Part shown: positions 61,091-64,000 of the stretch, piece after piece
Layout: each line of letters begins with the position of its first letter
How positions within the stretch are numbered: position 1 is the stretch's first letter
Assembly (NCBI GenBank): GCA_938036785.1
Contig: CALHWE010000013.1
Location: 1 to 64,000 of the forward strand
Source of the DNA: an uncultured Candidatus Saccharibacteria bacterium
GTDB taxonomy: Bacteria > Patescibacteriota > Saccharimonadia > Saccharimonadales > Saccharimonadaceae
Direction of reading: 5' to 3'
Length of the DNA stretch: 64,000 bases
Program-made: the position numbers and the translations under genes
The notes under the pieces: model-generated
The model's input: only the letters and a program-made list of their open reading frames with translations
Database searches by the model: none
What the model was told of the DNA's origin: nothing

Positions 61091-62631
61091 CACTCCACTC
61101 CCTCGATTCCCAACTCCTGGCAAAAAGCCGCGATGACTTTATCTACCTCGGCCAGCTGAGTATTAATTTGGCGAATGTCATGCGCGGTGGCGGTAAGGTC
61201 GATTGGCGCCTCTTCTTCGAAGGTATCTACATAGCGCGGGATATTAAGGTTATAGTCATTCTCGGCTAGCTCAGCTGGCTCAGCGATGTGGCTGTATTTA
61301 TCTACCTCAGCCCAGTTAGCGTACGTATCTATAATTTTATCAATATTATCTACGCCCAATTGGTTTTGGTTCTTGCCCTTAATAAATTCACGGCTGGCAT
61401 CGATAAATAGTACACCACTATGCGTGCGGCACTTTTTAAATACCAAAATACAAGCCGGAATGCTGGTGCCGTAGAACAAATTTGCCGGCAGCCCAATCAC
61501 TGCATCAAGCAGATTCCGCTCGATAATATGCTGGCGAATTATACCCTCTGCTGCACCGCGGAATAGTGCCCCATGCGGCATAACAACCGCCATGGCGCCA
61601 TTATCCGCCAGGTGGTGCAACATGTGGGTAATGAAAGCATAGTCTGCCTTACTACTTGGTGCCAACCTACCCCATGGGCTAAAGCGTTCATCATTCGCAT
61701 GCAGTGGGTTTTTGTCACCCGCCCACTTGGCACTAAAGGGTGGGTTGGCCACCACCGCTTCAAAGCGCTGGTTCAGATGCTGTGGGTGTTCAAGTGTATC
61801 ATCGTTCTTGATATCAAACGCATCAAAGTGAATATCGTGCAAGATCATATTCATGCGGGCTAGGTTGTAGGTGGTACCGTTCATTTCCTGGCCAAAATAT
61901 TCACTCACCTGGGCATGCCGTCCAATTCGTAGAAGCAGTGAGCCCGAGCCGCAGGTTGGGTCATACACACTCCGAATGCGCGTTTTGCCCAGCGTCACGA
62001 TACGCGCAAGAACTTCGCTTACCTCTTGTGGCGTGTAGAATTCACCAGCCTTCTTGCCTGCACCACTAGCAAATTGGCTAATAAGATATTCATAGGCATC
62101 ACCCAAAATATCGATTTCGCTATTGCCTAGCTGGAAGTCAATAGTGCCGAGGTGGCGCAGCACTTTAGCAATTAGCTCAGCGCGCTCACCTACAGTTTTG
62201 CCAAGCTTGGTAGAGTTAAGATCTAGCTCAGAAAACAGATGGTCAAAATCATCCTGACTGCTAGTGCCGACAGTGCTCTGTTCGATATGGTTCAAAATAG
62301 CCTGCAAATCTTCGATAAAATCACTCAAATCAGTGCGCTCTGCCATTCGCGTAAAAAGCTCGCTTGGCAGCAAGAAATACCCCAAGCTATCGAGCGCTGC
62401 ACTACGGATTTCGTGAATAAAATCAGCATCTGTATCGTTGAGCTGGCGGTACGTTGTGCCCTCACCCTCTAGCAATTCATCCGCATAGAGCTCGAGCTTT
62501 TCAGATAGATATTTATAGAAAATAAAGCCAAGAATATAGTCACGGAACTCATCGGCATTCATCTTACCACGCAGATCATTCGCAATGTTCCATAGTGACG
62601 TTTGTAGTTGGTGTTTTTGGTCTTCAGACAT
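61090..62631 (-). CDS. hsdM: Type I restriction-modification DNA methyltransferase subunit M
   Basis: A 513-residue adenine-N6 methyltransferase. The N-terminal helical domain (LWNIANDLRGKMNADEFRDY) precedes SAM motif I as DPTCGSGSLL and the catalytic motif NPPFS. A C-terminal coil ends LGIEGVE. With HsdS it methylates the host's own recognition sites, and with HsdR it forms the nuclease. ATG 62631 lies six bases after AGGGG; a longer frame to 62667 lacks a ribosome site. The promoter has a TATAAT box near 62658. It is the first gene of a six-gene unit. Confidence 0.96.
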   Translation of the reverse strand: MSEDQKHQLQTSLWNIANDLRGKMNADEFRDYILGFIFYKYLSEKLELYADELLEGEGTTYRQLNDTDADFIHEIRSAALDSLGYFLLPSELFTRMAERTDLSDFIEDLQAILNHIEQSTVGTSSQDDFDHLFSELDLNSTKLGKTVGERAELIAKVLRHLGTIDFQLGNSEIDILGDAYEYLISQFASGAGKKAGEFYTPQEVSEVLARIVTLGKTRIRSVYDPTCGSGSLLLRIGRHAQVSEYFGQEMNGTTYNLARMNMILHDIHFDAFDIKNDDTLEHPQHLNQRFEAVVANPPFSAKWAGDKNPLHANDERFSPWGRLAPSSKADYAFITHMLHHLADNGAMAVVMPHGALFRGAAEGIIRQHIIERNLLDAVIGLPANLFYGTSIPACILVFKKCRTHSGVLFIDASREFIKGKNQNQLGVDNIDKIIDTYANWAEVDKYSHIAEPAELAENDYNLNIPRYVDTFEEEAPIDLTATAHDIRQINTQLAEVDKVIAAFCQELGIEGVE

Positions 62632-62796
62632 TAGTTTCCCCTTTGGTGATATGTTCGTATTATACACCGAAAACTTTGATTTCCTACAGCTTGCTGCGTT
62701 CTTATTCTTTACGAATTATACTGCAAGCAAACCTAATTAACGAGGCTGACTGAAGCACTTTACTACCATTGGCTATTCACCTGCCCCGCAGTCTGC

Positions 62797-62802
62797 TACA
62801 AT
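62797..62802 (+). promoter_or_regulatory. -10 box for a leaderless transcript
   Basis: TACAAT is followed by six bases and the ATG at 62809. No Shine-Dalgarno sequence is present. Confidence 0.55.
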
Positions 62803-62808
62803 AAAACC

Positions 62809-63435
62809 ATGTCCGAGCCCCGCGGAGTGATTTATGTTATGACTAGTGCCATTGATGGCTTGGTCAAGATTGGCAAGACCAGCACCGACCGCTTCGAGGC
62901 GCGTATGCAATACCTCGAATCTAACGGCTATTCTAATATTACTGGGCTGCAGCGGCTGGTTGCCATTGAGGTAGATAATTACCACAAGAAGGAGCAGCTC
63001 CTACACGAAGTCTTTAGCAAACACCGCATTGGCCGGAGCGAGTTCTTTGCGCTCGATGAATATCTTATCCAGCGGTTGCTGCTCGCCCTTGATGGCACGC
63101 AGATTCACCCCAAGCCAGCTCAATCCACCAGCAAAGCTGATTCGTTCGAGGCCGTTACCACCGCGCACCAGCAAGACCAGCGCTTTAGCTTTTACAAAAA
63201 GGGTATCGAAAAGGGCGCGACCATCTGCTTCGTCAAAGACACAGCTATCACCGCCGTTGTAGCTGGCCCACGCGAAGTCTCCTACGGTGGCAAAACCTGG
63301 CGCCTGTCTGCCCTCACCCGCCTGATCTACACCCAGCGCGGCGAAGTCAACAACTCCGGTGCATACCGCGGCGCCGACCACTGGATGTACGGTGGCGTGA
63401 AGCTGACGAAACTGGTGGATAAAATACAGAGCTAA
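62809..63435 (+). CDS. GIY-YIG (T5orf172-type) nuclease-like protein
   Basis: A 208-residue protein. Residues 6-95 show a GIY-YIG-like domain of the T5orf172 type: VIYVMTSAIDGLVKIGKTS (in place of GIY...YIG), RMQYLE and a downstream KEQLLHEVF with the conserved Glu. Residues about 130-205 form a second small domain (GGKTWRLSALTRLIY) that resembles DUF4357 or RAMA domains found beside restriction genes. Activity as a nuclease is plausible. It is divergent from hsdM and may belong to the same defence region. Confidence 0.75.
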   Translation: MSEPRGVIYVMTSAIDGLVKIGKTSTDRFEARMQYLESNGYSNITGLQRLVAIEVDNYHKKEQLLHEVFSKHRIGRSEFFALDEYLIQRLLLALDGTQIHPKPAQSTSKADSFEAVTTAHQQDQRFSFYKKGIEKGATICFVKDTAITAVVAGPREVSYGGKTWRLSALTRLIYTQRGEVNNSGAYRGADHWMYGGVKLTKLVDKIQS

Positions 63436-63565
63436 TGACACACTCTCGTTAGTTCAGGTGTCGATCTTTACTGAATCAAACTCAATCCCGGCCACATGGC
63501 ACTTCATTAGATAGCCTCGTCAATCGGATTGACAATCGAAAAGAATAATCAAGCAGATCTCTCTA

Positions 63566-63624
63566 TTGACAGCATTCTTGTTATTTTAATATAATATGAA
63601 TGAATATAAAAATTTATTCATTCA
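63566..63624 (+). promoter_or_regulatory. Promoter with palindromic TetR operator
   Basis: TTGACA (63566-63571) and TATAAT (63590-63595) are 18 bases apart. Immediately downstream TGAATGAAT (63597-63605) and ATTCATTCA (63616-63624) form a perfect nine-base palindrome with a ten-base spacer, at the transcription start. This is where an autoregulating TetR protein would bind. Confidence 0.8.
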
Positions 63625-63653
63625 GAGCATTACAATGAAGGAGGTTATGAGTA

Positions 63654-64000
63654 TTGGACAAAAGACAAGCATTAAAAACCGCCGCCTATGATGTCTTCTC
63701 AAAAAAGGGTTATAAGGCGGCCGGGATCTCAGAAATTGCAAAACAAGCTGGCGTAGCAGTTGGTTCTTTTTATAACTACTACAACAATAAGGAAGCTATC
63801 TTTCTCGACGTGTACGTTGAGGAGAATGACCGCATTCGTCAAGCGATGATGGATGACATCGATTGGCAACAGGACTTGGTTGAACTTGTGAGGCAGATTT
63901 TTGAACAGTCACGTAGCCTCGTTTCGTCCAATAAGATTCTGGCGGAATGGCATAATCCAGCCATTTCTCGTACGCTGCGCAGCTATTATTCTTCAGGTAA
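63654..64000 (+). CDS. TetR-family regulator (partial, cut by window edge)
   Basis: At least 115 residues of a TetR regulator run off the right edge. The helix-turn-helix reads ALKTAAYDVFSKKGYKAAGISEIAKQAGVAVGSFYNYYNNKEAIF. The start is TTG 63654, nine bases after AAGGAGG. A tempting ATG at 63647 is in another frame and meets a stop after 14 codons, and a TGA at 63648 closes the TetR frame upstream. A perfect palindrome lies in its promoter. It resembles the TetR at 38028-38600. Targets probably lie beyond the window. Confidence 0.85.
   Translation, partial: MDKRQALKTAAYDVFSKKGYKAAGISEIAKQAGVAVGSFYNYYNNKEAIFLDVYVEENDRIRQAMMDDIDWQQDLVELVRQIFEQSRSLVSSNKILAEWHNPAISRTLRSYYSSG

Noticed and set aside
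1..64000. CRISPR arrays, insertion sequences, integrases, tRNA or rRNA genes
   Set aside because: I looked for regular spacer repeats, transposase or integrase motifs and cloverleaf patterns in intergenic DNA and found none that hold up.
1..64000. Recoded TGA (as in Gracilibacteria/Absconditabacteria)
   Set aside because: TGA serves as the natural stop of several genes with overlapping downstream starts (for example at 4905 and 61090), so the standard stop set applies.

Overview
The window most likely comes from a Candidatus Saccharibacteria (TM7/Patescibacteria) chromosome, probably an oral or other host-associated epibiont. This is inferred from protein families and gene content, not from a marker gene: there is no rRNA or tRNA here. 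Supporting points are the surface protein starting at 45752, whose N-terminus I recognise as typical of this phylum, the arginine deiminase operon known from cultured oral TM7, a conjugation-type ATPase, and a genetic code in which TGA is a normal stop. The DNA is moderately GC-rich and densely packed. AT-rich patches occur at 1-325, about 7840-8370, and in the cargo genes of the restriction locus (57354-61090).

Layout. 1-2014: a C-depleted GATA-type repeat tract, a replication-relaxation type winged-helix protein, about 600 bp of non-coding DNA and a RelB-like orphan antitoxin. 2114-7463: a phosphotransferase-fold protein, a MacB-like ABC / PadR / PspC envelope-stress operon and a small membrane protein. 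7464-8611: a non-coding stretch with nested inverted repeats and the decayed remnant of a RhuM-family gene. 8692-14206: an arginine deiminase operon (arcA-arcB-arcD-DDAH-like-arcC), which would let the cell make ATP from arginine. 14512-22859: a TylF-type methyltransferase, a PEBP protein, a MarR-controlled heterodimeric ABC exporter, a GH18 enzyme with a sortase-type tail and a VanZ-RDD membrane protein. 22916-27383: a CopB-type metal ATPase with its CsoR-family repressor and operator, then groS-groL under a CIRCE element. 27487-38600: Nudix, DHA2 efflux, DUF488, phosphatase, a thioredoxin-like gene broken by an in-frame TAG, an ABC-2 exporter, a CHAP amidase, a DsbA-like pair, CorA and TetR. 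38974-47371: surface functions, namely a TasA-like secreted protein next to a signal peptidase fused to a LamG domain, a gene with an (AG)8 tract just after its start codon that is presently out of frame, an RclA-like flavoprotein, GDPD and an LPHTG-anchored protein. 47386-53915: a coiled-coil membrane protein, a type IV secretion/conjugation ATPase and a PdaC-type polysaccharide deacetylase. 54249-63435: DUF167 and a type I restriction-modification locus with DUF3800 and an ImmA/IrrE-like plus PIN-like pair embedded in it, then a GIY-YIG protein. A TetR gene with its own palindromic operator runs off the right edge.

Two themes stand out. First, at least eight genes have a -10 hexamer ending exactly six bases before the start codon, which predicts leaderless transcripts; genes inside operons instead have Shine-Dalgarno sites or overlapping stop/start codons. 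Second, much of the coding capacity serves the cell surface and defence: secreted fibres, sortase-type proteins, wall-active enzymes, exporters, restriction and a probable phase-variable locus. This fits a cell living attached to another bacterium.
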